The notes beneath the pieces are model-generated. The model saw nothing but the letters and a program-made list of their open reading frames with translations. It did not search any database and had not been told where the DNA came from. Positions 30,679-42,985 of a stretch of 64,000 nucleotides of DNA are shown here, one piece after another. Location: positions 1-64,000 of the forward strand of contig NZ_RRYH01000012.1 of assembly GCF_004010155.1 (NCBI RefSeq). Reading direction: 5' to 3'. The position numbers and the translations under genes were made by a program. This DNA is from Solirhodobacter olei (GTDB lineage: Bacteria; Pseudomonadota; Alphaproteobacteria; Rhodobacterales; Rhodobacteraceae). Position 1 is the first letter of the stretch, and each line of letters opens with the position of its first letter.

Positions 30679-31260
30679 CTACGGATGCGCCCGGGTGTTC
30701 CAGCTGACGGTGGGCACGGATGTCGCAACAGGCGTCCCCGGCTGAAGTCGGCAGTCCTTGTACGGGTTGGGCCTGCACGCCTCCTTGGCTGTGAAGGTGC
30801 CGGTAATCTTGGACCATTCCTTGTAATCACCGTTGACGGTGAAGTTTCCGCCCCCGAAATACCAGGCGCTCACCGTCGTGAAGTCCGGGTCGACGTAGGA
30901 GCTTTCCATCTGGAACTCGAGCTGGAGAGCGCTCTTGCCCTGAGACAGGGTCCCAGTCCCCGTGCCCTTGAGAAGTATCTCTCCCTTCTCGTCGCGACCG
31001 ATAGTCCCTTTGACCGGGATCGACCCCACAGGGTGTTCGAAACCCTTCTTGGAGAAGCGGAACCCCTGCAGGACGCCGGAGAACGCCCTGTCCTGTTCGT
31101 TGACTGCGAAAAGGAAGGTCGCCCCGAAAGTCCCGGTGCCGTCGAGCTGACCATCCACTGACGAGGAATAAATGACCTCTTGCGGCCCTTGGCTTGCCCC
31201 GCATCCGACCAGAAGGATTGTCGTTGAGATCGACGCAAGCAGAGGAAGAACACGATTCAT
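30679..31260 (-). CDS. Orphan lipoprotein, unknown function
   Basis: This 193-residue protein has a signal peptide and the lipobox LVGC (Cys near 20), so it is membrane-anchored. The mature part is rich in Gly, Thr, Ser and alternating hydrophobics, suggesting beta structure, with Cys pairs at the C-terminus (CRPNPYKDC). Its codon use and base composition look less GC-rich than the neighbours. It sits between the malonyl-CoA decarboxylase and glmM genes without operon links. The ATG has a TGGAG site. I do not recognise the family. Confidence 0.75.
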   Translation of the reverse strand: MNRVLPLLASISTTILLVGCGASQGPQEVIYSSSVDGQLDGTGTFGATFLFAVNEQDRAFSGVLQGFRFSKKGFEHPVGSIPVKGTIGRDEKGEILLKGTGTGTLSQGKSALQLEFQMESSYVDPDFTTVSAWYFGGGNFTVNGDYKEWSKITGTFTAKEACRPNPYKDCRLQPGTPVATSVPTVSWNTRAHP

Positions 31261-31387
31261 CACACACTCCATTAACGCATCCCTCAAGGATCAAGGGATC
31301 GCGACAATGGCTAAATCGTACCCCGATCAGCGCGCCCGCATCATTGAGCGCGGGCAATCGCTGCATCGGGCCGCAAGTCATCGGGCG

Positions 31388-32731
31388 TCACACCCGCGCC
31401 TGGATCTCTGCCACGATGGCGCCGACGACCTCGGCCAGCAGCCCCTCGTCCGTGCTCTCCGCCATCACCCGCACCAGCGGCTCCGTCCCCGACTTGCGGA
31501 TCAGCAACCGCCCGTTTCCATTCAGCTTTTTCTCGGAATCCGCGATCACGGCCAGCACTTCCGGCGCCAGCAGCGGCTCCTTCCCCCCGCCGTAGCGGAC
31601 GTTCTGCAGAAGCTGTGGCACCCGCTCGAAACTATGTACCAATTCCGAGGCCTTACGCCCCGTCCGCACCATCTCGCCCAGGAATTGCAGCCCCGCGATA
31701 ATGCCGTCCCCGGTGGTCGCATAATCGGCCATGACGATATGCCCCGACTGCTCCCCCCCGAGGTTCCAGCCCCCCCGCCGCATCGCCTCAACCACGTAGC
31801 GGTCGCCCACCGGGGTCCGCTCCAGCCGGATGCCACGCCCGCCAAGGTATTGTTCCAGCCCGAGATTCGACATCACCGTGGCGACCAGCACGTTCTCCTG
31901 CAGCCGCCCGTCCTCGGCCCAGCGAGACGCGAACAGCGCCATCAGCTGGTCCCCGTCGGCCACCTTGCCGGTCTCGTCCACGATCATCACCCGGTCCGCG
32001 TCGCCATCGAGGCTGATGCCAAGATCCGCCCCGACCTCCACGACCTTCGCGGCACAGGCCTCCGGATGGGTCGAGCCGCAGTCGGCGTTGATGTTGAAAC
32101 CATTGGGTTTTACCCCGACCTCGATGACCTCGGCACCCAGCTCCCACAGCACATCCGGCGCCGCGCGATAGGCCGCGCCGTTGGCCGCATCGATCACCAC
32201 CTTCAGCCCGCTCAGCGACCGCCCCCGCGGGAAGGTCGTCTTGGCGTATTCCACGTAGCGCCCCCGCGCCTCGTCGATCCGGCGGGCAGAGCCGATATGC
32301 TCCGGCTCCGAAAGCGCGATGCCGCGCTCGGCGATCGCCTCGATCTCGGCCTCCGCATCGTCCGAAAGCTTGAAGCCATCGGGACCGAAGAACTTGATTC
32401 CATTGTCGTAATACGGGTTGTGGGAGGCAGAGATCATGATCCCCATATCCGCCCGCATGGAGCGGGTGAGATAGCCCACCGCCGGCGTCGGCACCGGGCC
32501 GAGCAGCAGCACGTTCATCCCCGTCGAGGTCAGCCCCGCCGTCAGCGCCGTCTCCAGCATGTAGCCAGAGCGGCGGGTGTCCTTGCCGATCACCACACGG
32601 TGGCCGTTCAGGCCGTCGCCGCGGAAATGTTCGCCCGCCGCCGCGCCCAGGCGCAGCGCCATCTCCGCCGTCATCGGGTGGCTGTTGGCGCGGCCGCGCA
32701 CGCCGTCGGTTCCGAACAATTTCTTGGTCAT
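31388..32731 (-). CDS. glmM: Phosphoglucosamine mutase
   Basis: GlmM interconverts glucosamine 6- and 1-phosphate for UDP-GlcNAc, feeding peptidoglycan and lipopolysaccharide. It has 447 residues, the family norm. The phosphoserine loop [15 protein letters not shown] (Ser about 101) is intact, as are the metal loop [11 protein letters not shown] and the C-terminal phosphate-binding [12 protein letters not shown]. The ATG follows AGGAG and overlaps the folP stop by 4 nt (ATGA), giving a folB-folP-glmM order like that of many bacteria. Confidence 0.98.
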   Translation of the reverse strand: MTKKLFGTDGVRGRANSHPMTAEMALRLGAAAGEHFRGDGLNGHRVVIGKDTRRSGYMLETALTAGLTSTGMNVLLLGPVPTPAVGYLTRSMRADMGIMISASHNPYYDNGIKFFGPDGFKLSDDAEAEIEAIAERGIALSEPEHIGSARRIDEARGRYVEYAKTTFPRGRSLSGLKVVIDAANGAAYRAAPDVLWELGAEVIEVGVKPNGFNINADCGSTHPEACAAKVVEVGADLGISLDGDADRVMIVDETGKVADGDQLMALFASRWAEDGRLQENVLVATVMSNLGLEQYLGGRGIRLERTPVGDRYVVEAMRRGGWNLGGEQSGHIVMADYATTGDGIIAGLQFLGEMVRTGRKASELVHSFERVPQLLQNVRYGGGKEPLLAPEVLAVIADSEKKLNGNGRLLIRKSGTEPLVRVMAESTDEGLLAEVVGAIVAEIQARV

Positions 32732-33744
32732 CGCAACTCCTGTCCCGCCACAGCGCGCTGCCAAAGCCGCATCGCCTGCCGCGTCTCCACAATATCATGT
32801 ACCCGGAAAATCTGGATCCCCTGCGCCAGCCCCGCCAGCGCCATGGCGACGGAGCCTGGCGCCCGGTCCGTCGCCTTCTCTGCCCCGCCGATAGTGCCGA
32901 TGAAACGCTTGCGCGAAACGCCAAGCAACACCGCGCAGCCCAGCCCGTGGAACAGCGACAGCCCGCGGATCAGGGCAAGGTTGTGCTCCAGCCGCTTGCC
33001 GAAGCCGATGCCGGGGTCGAGGGTGATCCGCGCGCGGTCGATGCCGGCCGCCTCCGCCGCCGCAAGCCGCTCGGAAAGCCCGTCGTAGACGTCAAGCAGC
33101 ACATCGTCATAGCGCGGATCGGCCTGCATCGTCTCGGGCAGGCCCTGTGCGTGCATCAGGCAGATCTCTGCGCCCGCGCGGGCGACGAGCGCCGCCATCG
33201 CCGGGTCGAAGACCATGGCGGAGACGTCGTTGACATAGCCCGCACCGGCCGCGAGCGCCGCCTCCGCCACCGCCGCCTTTCGGGTGTCGACGGAGATCGG
33301 CGCGCCCTCTCCGGCCGCCCTGAGCGCGGTGATTGCCGGGGCAACCCGGGCGATTTCTTCGGCCACGGGCACCTCGGTCGCGCCGGGCCGAGTGCTTTCG
33401 CCGCCGATATCAAGGATCTCCGCCCCCGCCACCAGCATCTCGCGCGCATGGGACACCGCCGCGTCCACGCCGAAATGGGCGCCGCCATCAGAAAAGCTGT
33501 CGGGTGTCACGTTGAGAATGCCCATGATCCGCGGATGGTCCATCGACAACCCGCAGACCGGGGCGCGCGGGGCGGTAAGGCGGTCGCGGACATCCGCCGG
33601 CAGGTCCGAAGCCGGGATCACCCGACGGGCGCCGCCACGCTCGATCGCCTCGACCCGGTCGAACCAGCACCACCCGCCGGCCAGGCGCAGCGCATCCGCG
33701 GGGCGCGCCGGATCGGTCATGGCGATAGGCCGGAAATATGTCAT
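32728..33744 (-). CDS. folP: Dihydropteroate synthase
   Basis: FolP joins 4-aminobenzoate to dihydropterin pyrophosphate in folate synthesis and is the target of sulfonamides. It has 338 residues; the barrel begins [15 protein letters not shown] (about 74) and has [24 protein letters not shown] and GVSRKRFIG. About 70 residues precede the barrel, longer than the E. coli enzyme. The start could instead be the ATG at 33720, since neither has a clear ribosome site. It is translationally coupled to glmM. Confidence 0.95.
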   Translation of the reverse strand: MTYFRPIAMTDPARPADALRLAGGWCWFDRVEAIERGGARRVIPASDLPADVRDRLTAPRAPVCGLSMDHPRIMGILNVTPDSFSDGGAHFGVDAAVSHAREMLVAGAEILDIGGESTRPGATEVPVAEEIARVAPAITALRAAGEGAPISVDTRKAAVAEAALAAGAGYVNDVSAMVFDPAMAALVARAGAEICLMHAQGLPETMQADPRYDDVLLDVYDGLSERLAAAEAAGIDRARITLDPGIGFGKRLEHNLALIRGLSLFHGLGCAVLLGVSRKRFIGTIGGAEKATDRAPGSVAMALAGLAQGIQIFRVHDIVETRQAMRLWQRAVAGQELR

Positions 33745-33825
33745 GCGTTGCCCGTGTCCTGCCTTGGCCGTTCTTTGGCCAACTTTGGCCCCGCTCTAGG
33801 CCCCCCGGGGCGGGCTTGGCAAGGC

Positions 33826-34743
33826 TCAGGCGGTCGCGCGCTCGACCGGGACGCGGCTTCCCGCCGGAACCGAAACAGAGCCGTGAACGACCAGCCGGTC
33901 GGCGGCCAGTGTCTCGGCCAGCCACAGCGCCATCGCCACCGGCGCGCGCGAGCCCGGCCCGTCCACCGCGTCGAGCACCAGCTTCGAGGGCGCCCAGACC
34001 ACCATCTGGCCATGCCGCATGGCCCAGTCGATCTCCGTCCGCGTCGCCACGACCACGCAGCGCGGGTCGCGGCCCGCAAGCACCCAGGCGTTCTGTTCGA
34101 TCGCCAGCAGGTCGATCCGCCGCTGCGCCGGCTTCACCGCCGAACTGGGGCGCGTCTCGCCCTCCGGCAGGCCGACGGAGAGGATCACCGGCAACCCGCG
34201 CGCCTCCAGCGCGTCAAGCCGGGCGGAAAGGTCCGGCGCGGCGATGGCGGCATTGTCGAGATAGGCGACCAGCGGATGCAGCGCGGCTTCGGATCCGTCG
34301 GCCTCCAGCCGCTGCAGCGGCCGTTCCGCGCGGGAACGGACGATCTCCACCCCCAGGGCGCCGGGGCCGCGGTCGAGCTTCTCGATCCGCACGAAGACCC
34401 GCATCGCGCGCGGCTCGCCTAGGATGCGCTCGGCGACGCGTTCGGCCAGCGTCTCCAGCAGGTTCAGGCGTTCGGCTGCAAGCTCGGCCGCGATCGCCTC
34501 GGTCAGCCGGTCGTAGGACAGGATGCGGTCGACGTCGTCGTCGATCGGCCCGGCGTTCGGGCGGACCTCCACGGCGATGTCGAAACGGATTCGCTGGCGG
34601 TGGCCGCGCTCGGCCTGGAAGGCTCCGATCTCCACCTCCACCACATGATCGCGCAGCGAGATACGGTCGCGCGGATCGGTGCCGGCGGTGGCCTCCGCGC
34701 GTTCCTCGGGATGCGCGAAGGCAAGGCGGATATCGGACGTCAT
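33826..34743 (-). CDS. folB: Dihydroneopterin aldolase fused to an unknown C-terminal domain
   Basis: FolB splits dihydroneopterin to hydroxymethyl-dihydropterin. Residues about 30-135 form the FolB unit: VEIGAFQAERGHRQ, SYDRLTEAI and the catalytic lysine in RIEKLD (Lys122). The family is usually about 120 residues, but this protein has 305. The C-terminal part (about 155-305) has no homology I recognise, though it reads as a real alpha/beta domain. The start is a choice between adjacent ATGs at 34746 and 34743; the second has better spacing from AGGGAAG. folP lies 81 nt downstream. Confidence 0.88.
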   Translation of the reverse strand: MTSDIRLAFAHPEERAEATAGTDPRDRISLRDHVVEVEIGAFQAERGHRQRIRFDIAVEVRPNAGPIDDDVDRILSYDRLTEAIAAELAAERLNLLETLAERVAERILGEPRAMRVFVRIEKLDRGPGALGVEIVRSRAERPLQRLEADGSEAALHPLVAYLDNAAIAAPDLSARLDALEARGLPVILSVGLPEGETRPSSAVKPAQRRIDLLAIEQNAWVLAGRDPRCVVVATRTEIDWAMRHGQMVVWAPSKLVLDAVDGPGSRAPVAMALWLAETLAADRLVVHGSVSVPAGSRVPVERATA

Positions 34744-34887
34744 CATCTTCCCTCGGGCAAAACGGCTGCCCACAGGCGGGTTATAGTGCGGGGGCGGCGG
34801 TCGCACCATGGATGGGTGCGGCCATTCCTTGCCCGGATGCGACCTCGCGCGCCGGAACCGGGCGCCCCGCGGCCCTCGGCAGGTGGG

Positions 34888-35583
34888 TCAGTTCGCGGCC
34901 ACCTGCACCGGCTCCACCGGGTTTCGGTAGAAGACATGGGCACCGATCTCCGCGGTTTCCTGGAACTGGTGGGACCACGGCGGATGCACCCAGACGGTGT
35001 GGAAATAGGTCGCCCCGTCGGTCAGAGTGCGCGGCGCGCCCTCCATGATCAGCTTGGCGATCTTGCCGGCCTTCTCGAAGGCCGCCTGTTCGTGGATCGT
35101 GTCGGGCCGGCCGTCGCAGGCATAGCTGAACTGGCAGGCGTCACGACGCTCGTCGCCCTGATGGACCACGGCACAGAAATTGTCGGGGAAGTAGGAGGAG
35201 TCGACCCGGTTCGCGATCACCTCGGCCACGGCGAACTCGCCCTTCACCGATTCGCCGCGCGCCTCGAAGTAGATCGCCTTGGCGAGGCAGGTCCATTGCT
35301 TGCCGCCAGACGCCTGAGGCAGCTCGCCGAGCCAGGCGTCGGAATACTGGATCGCCTGCAGCGCAGTCTCGTAGCCCTTCACGGGCGGCGTGGTGATCGC
35401 AGCGATGCGATCCGGCGAGACTTCGGTGAAGGAGGCCCGCTCCTCGCCCAGAAGTTTGGACAGTCGGCTGTCGACAGAGGCGCCCGGGTCGTTCTGGGGT
35501 CCCACGGATGCATCAGCATAGGCAGCGCCGCTCAGAAGAGCACAAAACACAAGGCAGCCTGCGCAAAGCTTAAGAAAGCGCAT
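34888..35583 (-). CDS. Secreted cell wall hydrolase, SleB (Hydrolase_2) family
   Basis: This 231-residue protein is predicted to be exported (signal peptide about 1-23, ending AAYA) and to act on peptidoglycan. The Hydrolase_2 core lies at about 90-225, with AKAIYFEARGES carrying the expected catalytic Glu, then AEVIANRVDSSYFP, CQFSYACDG and GATYFHTVWVHPPW. The family includes the spore cortex amidase SleB but is common in non-sporing alphaproteobacteria. The upstream region is unusually A/T-rich and has two palindromes, so its transcription may be specially controlled. Confidence 0.88.
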   Translation of the reverse strand: MRFLKLCAGCLVFCALLSGAAYADASVGPQNDPGASVDSRLSKLLGEERASFTEVSPDRIAAITTPPVKGYETALQAIQYSDAWLGELPQASGGKQWTCLAKAIYFEARGESVKGEFAVAEVIANRVDSSYFPDNFCAVVHQGDERRDACQFSYACDGRPDTIHEQAAFEKAGKIAKLIMEGAPRTLTDGATYFHTVWVHPPWSHQFQETAEIGAHVFYRNPVEPVQVAAN

Positions 35584-35667
35584 TTTTTTATTCCCGATTC
35601 CTGCATGCCCGGCTCCCCCCAAGGACCGGACCGTCGGATCGGGTATCGGAAAATGTTCAACCTGTCT

Positions 35668-35684
35668 ATTTATGTGGCATAAAT
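35668..35684. promoter_or_regulatory. Inverted repeat ATTTATG-TGG-CATAAAT upstream of the SleB-type gene
   Basis: Perfect 7-bp arms with a 3-nt centre lie about 85 nt before the hydrolase start, in an A/T-rich stretch unlike the rest of the window. It is a probable operator; the binding protein is unknown. Confidence 0.5.
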
Positions 35685-35708
35685 GCAACAGTAATCGGCG
35701 GAAATCCG

Positions 35709-35732
35709 CGAATCGAGAATTGTGTCGATTCG
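35709..35732. promoter_or_regulatory. Inverted repeat with two GANTC sites upstream of the SleB-type gene
   Basis: CGAATCGA-N8-TCGATTCG is a perfect 8-bp palindrome; each arm carries a GANTC site (GAATC, GATTC), the target of the cell-cycle methylase CcrM. It lies between the ppdK stop and the hydrolase start and could be an operator or a 3' hairpin of ppdK. Confidence 0.45.
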
Positions 35733-35767
35733 GGAAACAAAAAAGTCAAGAAAATAGCGTTTCGCTA

Positions 35768-38332
<2,565 letters not shown>

Positions 38333-38476
38333 TGCGGCGTCTCCTTGGGGCGCAGGATACTCTCACATTGCCGCGGCGCAAGCACGGAGGCGAATCGCCC
38401 CTCAAGCGGCCGAAAACGCGGGTGGCAGACAGCCCCCCGCGCTTCCGGAAGTCAGGTCAGCCCGGATGAAAGGGCG

Positions 38477-40663
38477 TCAGCCTTCCAGCCTGGTCAGGTC
38501 CGCGACCTGCAGGCAGATCGTGCGGATCCGGCTGAGCAGGTTCAGACGGTTGCGGCGGACGATCTGGTTGTCGGTGTTGATCTGGACGGCCTCGAAGAAG
38601 GCGTCGATCGGGGCGCGGAGCGCCGCCATCGCGGCCATGGCGGCGGGGAAATTCTCTGCCGCCATCGCGGGTGCGATCGCCGCCTCGCCCGCGTCGAGCG
38701 CGGCGAAAAGCGCCCGTTCGCTGTCGTCCTCGGCAAACTTCGGATCGGCGCCGAAGCTGTATTCCACCCCGTCCTTCTCCTCCGCCTGCGTCAGGATGTT
38801 GTTGGCGCGCTTGAAACCCTGCAGCAGGTTGACGCCATCGTCGGTGGCAAGGAAGGCCGCCAGTGCCTCCGCCCGCTTGACCAGCAGGGCGAGATCGTCG
38901 TTGCCGGGCATGGCAAGGCAGGCGTCGATCACGTCATGCCGGATGCCCTGGTCGCGCAGGTGGACCTTCAGCCGGTCGTGGAAGAAGGCCAGAAGGCTTG
39001 CCGCCACCTCGGCGCCCGACCCTTCGGGCGCATCGGCGGCTGTCTCGGCCAGATGCTGTTCGTGCAGCGCCGCGACCTGTTCGGCCACCACCATGTCGGA
39101 GCGTTGCGCCGCAGGCGCAGGCGCGCCGGGGCGGGCCCGCGCGATCGCACGCTCGGCGATCCCGGCAAGCCCGAAGCGCAGCCCGTTCTCCACCGCGATG
39201 CGGATCACCCCCAGCGCCGCGCGGCGCAGCGCGAAGGGGTCCTTCGATCCGGTGGGCTTCTCGTCGATGGCCCAGAAACCCGCAAGCGTGTCGATCTTGT
39301 CGGCCAGCGCCACGGCCATGCCGACCGCCTCGGCCGGGACCTCGTCGGACGGCCCGAGCGGCTGGTAATGCGACTTGCACGCTTCGGCGACCGCCTCCGG
39401 CAGGCCCTCGGCGCGGGCGTAATAGCCGCCCATGATGCCTTGAAGCTCGGGGAATTCGCCGACCATCTCGCTCCGCAGGTCGGACTTCACCACCCGCGCG
39501 GCCTCAGCCGCCAGGTCCGGGCCGGCACCCACCAGCGGCGCGATCTCGCGCGCCAGCGCGGCGATGCGGGCGATCTTGTCCGCCACCGAGCCCAACTTGT
39601 TGTGGAAGGTCACGTCGGAGAGCCCCGCGCCCATGCCCTCCAGCCCCACGGATTTCACCGTGCGCAGGTCATTCTCCCAGAAGAACCGCGCATCGGAGAG
39701 CCGGGCCGAGAGCACCTTGAGGTTCCCGGCGAGGATGGTCGCACCGTGGTCCACCGTCTCGCGGTTGGCGACGGTGACGAATTTCTCGATCCGCCCGGTC
39801 TTCGGATTGCGGACAGAGAAGAACTTCTGGTGCTCCTTCATCGAGGTCTGCAGCACCTCCGCGGGCAGGCCGAGGAAAGCCTCGCCGATCCCGCCCATCA
39901 GGACGACAGGCCATTCGACCAGCCCCGCGATCTCGGTCAGCAGGCCCTTGTCCTCGACCAGCTCGCAGCCCTGGGCGAAGGCCTGGGTGGTCGCCTCGTG
40001 CCAGATCGCAGCCTCACGTTCGGCCGGGTCCAGGATCACCTTGGCCGCCTTCAGCTTGGCCGCGTAATCCTCGAAGGAGGAGACGGTGAAGGCGTCCGGC
40101 GCCATGAAGCGGTGGCCGCGCGTGGTCGCACCGGCGGCGATGCCGTCGACCTCCAGCGGCACCACCTCGGCCCCCGCATCGGTCGTCAGCAGGCAGAGGA
40201 TCGAATGCAGTGGCCGCACCCAGCGCAGGCTGCCGGTGCTCCAGCGCATCGCCTTCGGCCAGGGGAAGGCCCGGATGGTGCGCTCCAGCACCTCGGCCAC
40301 GATCTCCGGTGCCTTGCGGCCGGGGCGTTCGATCACGGCGTAAAGCATGGCGCCCTTCTTCTCCTCGCGCTCCTCCAGCTGGTCGCGGGAGAGGCCGGTG
40401 GAGCGCAGGAACCCCTCGATCGCCTGCGCGGGCGCGTCGGCGCGCGGGCCGCGGCGCTCTTCACGCAGGGTCGGGCTTTCCGCCGTCAACCCCTCGATCG
40501 CCAGCACCAGCCGGCGCGGGGTGGAGAACGCCTCGGCATGTCCATAGGTCAGACCCGCCTCGACCAGGCCATCGGTCATCAGCTTCTTCAGATCCTCGCG
40601 CGCCCGCGGCTGCATGCGGGCGGGGATTTCCTCGGAGAAGAGTTCGATCAGCAGGTCGGGCAT
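38477..40663 (-). CDS. glyS: Glycyl-tRNA synthetase beta subunit
   Basis: GlyS with GlyQ forms the bacterial alpha2-beta2 glycyl-tRNA synthetase; the beta subunit binds tRNA. It has 728 residues beginning LLIELFSEEIPARMQ, the family signature, and ends in a DALR-like anticodon-binding region with LNLLSRIRTICLQVADLTRLEG split around 705-728. An internal Ala/Pro-rich insertion lies at about 500-530. The start ATG follows GGAG, 3 nt after the preceding small gene, so they are one operon. Confidence 0.98.
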   Translation of the reverse strand: MPDLLIELFSEEIPARMQPRAREDLKKLMTDGLVEAGLTYGHAEAFSTPRRLVLAIEGLTAESPTLREERRGPRADAPAQAIEGFLRSTGLSRDQLEEREEKKGAMLYAVIERPGRKAPEIVAEVLERTIRAFPWPKAMRWSTGSLRWVRPLHSILCLLTTDAGAEVVPLEVDGIAAGATTRGHRFMAPDAFTVSSFEDYAAKLKAAKVILDPAEREAAIWHEATTQAFAQGCELVEDKGLLTEIAGLVEWPVVLMGGIGEAFLGLPAEVLQTSMKEHQKFFSVRNPKTGRIEKFVTVANRETVDHGATILAGNLKVLSARLSDARFFWENDLRTVKSVGLEGMGAGLSDVTFHNKLGSVADKIARIAALAREIAPLVGAGPDLAAEAARVVKSDLRSEMVGEFPELQGIMGGYYARAEGLPEAVAEACKSHYQPLGPSDEVPAEAVGMAVALADKIDTLAGFWAIDEKPTGSKDPFALRRAALGVIRIAVENGLRFGLAGIAERAIARARPGAPAPAAQRSDMVVAEQVAALHEQHLAETAADAPEGSGAEVAASLLAFFHDRLKVHLRDQGIRHDVIDACLAMPGNDDLALLVKRAEALAAFLATDDGVNLLQGFKRANNILTQAEEKDGVEYSFGADPKFAEDDSERALFAALDAGEAAIAPAMAAENFPAAMAAMAALRAPIDAFFEAVQINTDNQIVRRNRLNLLSRIRTICLQVADLTRLEG

Positions 40664-40666
40664 GGG

Positions 40667-41158
40667 TTACTCCACCATGGAGGTATCTTGGGGAACGGAC
40701 GGGTCGAGCTGCTGCCAGGCAAAGGCGCGGCCATCCGGAAAGACGGTGATGATCCGGTCGACGTCCTTGGCGACGCGGCGGCGCGACAGGAAGGCCTGCG
40801 CCCGGCCCGCCTTCAGCGCCAGGCTGATCGCCTTGGCATTGAAGCAGCCGAACCAGTGCGGCGCCAGCAGGGGCTCGGCCCCCTTGTAGGGCGTGAAGCG
40901 GGCGGCGATCTCGTCCAGCGGCATGGCGGTGGTGAAACAGGCGCGGAACCGGATGGGAGAGGAGGAGGCGTCGATCCCCTGGAAATCCGCCACCGAAAGC
41001 GGCACCGGCGCGCCGCCGGCCTTCGGCACCAGCGTCATGGCAAGCTCGGGGCCAAGGCTGACCTTGCGATAATAGGCGTATTGGTTGGCGTAGTAGAGCG
41101 CGGCGCCGAAGATCAGCGTGAAGCCCACCAGCCCGCCAGCCACGTATTTGCCTTTCAT
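40667..41158 (-). CDS. Small membrane-anchored protein (DUF6446-like) between glyQ and glyS
   Basis: This 163-residue protein has one N-terminal hydrophobic anchor (about 5-25) and a soluble domain with conserved-looking RACFTTAMPLDE and PHWFGCFNAKAI blocks. From memory, genes of this kind sit between glyQ and glyS in Rhodobacterales and are called DUF6446; that label is tentative. It is 3 nt from glyS and probably cotranscribed with it. Its function is unknown; the position suggests nothing specific for translation because the protein looks periplasmic. Confidence 0.8.
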   Translation of the reverse strand: MKGKYVAGGLVGFTLIFGAALYYANQYAYYRKVSLGPELAMTLVPKAGGAPVPLSVADFQGIDASSSPIRFRACFTTAMPLDEIAARFTPYKGAEPLLAPHWFGCFNAKAISLALKAGRAQAFLSRRRVAKDVDRIITVFPDGRAFAWQQLDPSVPQDTSMVE

Positions 41159-41232
41159 GCCGCGATCCTCCCGGCGGGCTTGGCCGCGCGCGGCCCGGAT
41201 GCTACCCCGGCCGGGGACATGCGGAGCAAGCG

Positions 41233-41865
41233 ATGGATATTGCGTTTCTCGTCAAGGTTCTGGGCGCGCTCTTCGCGGTCATGAACCCCTTCGTGAACCT
41301 GCCGATCTTCCTTGGCCTGACCGACACGCTCGGCGCGGCGGCGCAAAGGCGCACCGCGCTGCGCATCACCGCCTACAGCGCCGCGATGTGCGTGGTCGTG
41401 GTCCTCGCGGGCCAGCGCATCCTCGCCTTCTTCGGCGTCAGCGTCGATGACTTCCGCGTCGCCGGCGGGCTGGTGCTGGGCATGATCGCCATCGGGCTGC
41501 TGAACGGCGGGCAGAGCCCCTCGCATCACGGCTCTGCCGCGGAGCAGGAGGAACATGCCCAGCTCGACTCCATCGCCTTCTACCCGATGACCTTCCCGAT
41601 GCTGGTCGGCCCCGGCACGATCACCACGCTGGTCGTGTTCCTCGGCCAGGCGCAGGGCCCGGCGCAGCTTGCCGCGCTCGGCCTCGCCCTGGCGGGTGTG
41701 CTGCTGTCGCTCGGCCTCGTCTTCTGGTTCGGTGCGACGCTGGGCCGCTATCTCTCGCAGACGCTGCGCGTGATCATGAGCCGCCTGATGGGCATGATCC
41801 TTCTCGCCATCGCCGTCGGGATGGCCGCCGCCGGGTTGAAGGCGGTTCTGCCGGGCCTCGGCTGA
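41233..41865 (+). CDS. MarC/UPF0056 family membrane protein
   Basis: This 210-residue integral membrane protein has about six helices and the family hallmark FAVMNPFVNLPIFLGLT near the N-terminus and FYPMTFPMLVGPGTITTL in the middle. MarC proteins were once linked to multiple antibiotic resistance but that role was not confirmed, and the substrate is unknown. It is a single plus-strand gene between glyS/DUF6446 and glyQ, which read the other way, so it interrupts the gly cluster. The ATG has a GGAG site. Confidence 0.92.
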   Translation: MDIAFLVKVLGALFAVMNPFVNLPIFLGLTDTLGAAAQRRTALRITAYSAAMCVVVVLAGQRILAFFGVSVDDFRVAGGLVLGMIAIGLLNGGQSPSHHGSAAEQEEHAQLDSIAFYPMTFPMLVGPGTITTLVVFLGQAQGPAQLAALGLALAGVLLSLGLVFWFGATLGRYLSQTLRVIMSRLMGMILLAIAVGMAAAGLKAVLPGLG

Positions 41866-41882
41866 GAGGGCGCTCAGCGCGC

Positions 41883-42812
41883 TCACCCGGTGACGCCCCC
41901 GCCGGCTTCGGTGGTCACGAAGGCATCGGCGCAGCGCTTCGCAAGCGCCCGCACCCGGCCGATATAGGCCTGCCGCTCGGTGACGGAGATCACGCCGCGC
42001 GCGTCGAGCAGGTTGAACAGATGGCTGGCCTTGATGCACTGGTCATAGGCGGGATGCGCCATCACGATCCGCCGGCCCGCCGCATCCTCCGGCTCCGCCG
42101 TCAGGATCCGGTCGCACTCCGCCTCGGCATCCTCGAAATGCTTCAGCAGCATCGCGGTATCGGCCTGGTCGAAGTTCCAGCGGGAATATTCCTGCTCCGT
42201 CTGGCGGAAGATGTCGCCATAGCTCAGCGGGATCGGCGCGGCCGGATCGTTGAACGGCATCTCCATCACGTGGTCGATGCCAAGGACATACATCGCCAGC
42301 CGCTCCAGCCCGTAGGTCAGCTCGCCCGAGACCGGGTGGCAGTCATGCCCGCCGACCTGCTGGAAATAGGTGAACTGGGAAACCTCCATGCCGTCGCACC
42401 AGACCTCCCAGCCCAGGCCCCAGGCGCCCAGCGTCGGGCTTTCCCAGTCGTCCTCGACAAAGCGGATGTCATGCAGCGCGGTGTCGATCCCGATAGCCTC
42501 CAGCGAGCCGAGGTAGAGCGCCTGCAGATCGGGCGGCGAGGGTTTGATCAGCACCTGGTACTGATAATAGTGCTGCATCCGGTTCGGGTTCTCGCCGTAG
42601 CGCCCGTCGGTCGGCCTGCGCGAGGGCTGGACATAGGCCGCAGCCCAGGGCCGGGTGCCGAGGCTCCGCAGCGTCGTCGCCGGATGGAAGGTTCCCGCGC
42701 CCACCTCCATGTCATAGGGCTGCAGGACCGCACAGCCCTTCGAGGCCCAGTAGCCCTGAAGCCGGAGGATCACCTCCTGAAAACTGCGCGGAACGCCATG
42801 TGTCGCGGCCAT
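41883..42812 (-). CDS. glyQ: Glycyl-tRNA synthetase alpha subunit
   Basis: GlyQ is the catalytic class II subunit that activates glycine and charges tRNA-Gly together with GlyS. It has 309 residues; class II motif 2 is the [14 protein letters not shown] region and the characteristic [14 protein letters not shown] and [15 protein letters not shown] blocks are present. The ATG follows GGAGGTG. It is separated from glyS by the convergently read marC-type gene and the small membrane gene, so the two subunits are probably not in one transcript. Confidence 0.98.
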   Translation of the reverse strand: MAATHGVPRSFQEVILRLQGYWASKGCAVLQPYDMEVGAGTFHPATTLRSLGTRPWAAAYVQPSRRPTDGRYGENPNRMQHYYQYQVLIKPSPPDLQALYLGSLEAIGIDTALHDIRFVEDDWESPTLGAWGLGWEVWCDGMEVSQFTYFQQVGGHDCHPVSGELTYGLERLAMYVLGIDHVMEMPFNDPAAPIPLSYGDIFRQTEQEYSRWNFDQADTAMLLKHFEDAEAECDRILTAEPEDAAGRRIVMAHPAYDQCIKASHLFNLLDARGVISVTERQAYIGRVRALAKRCADAFVTTEAGGGVTG

Positions 42813-42985
42813 CACCCACCTCCGGAAAAGCGGCCTCTGAATAGGCGCGCGGCGGGCCGGGGTCAATTGCGGCATCCCTGCACCGCACACGGATTATTGG
42901 CCCCGCTTCGGGGTGCAACCCGGCGGCAAGCTGCTAGGGTCGCGCCCGGGATTGGACGTTTTCGAGGGCCGGAGTTTCTGACGCA

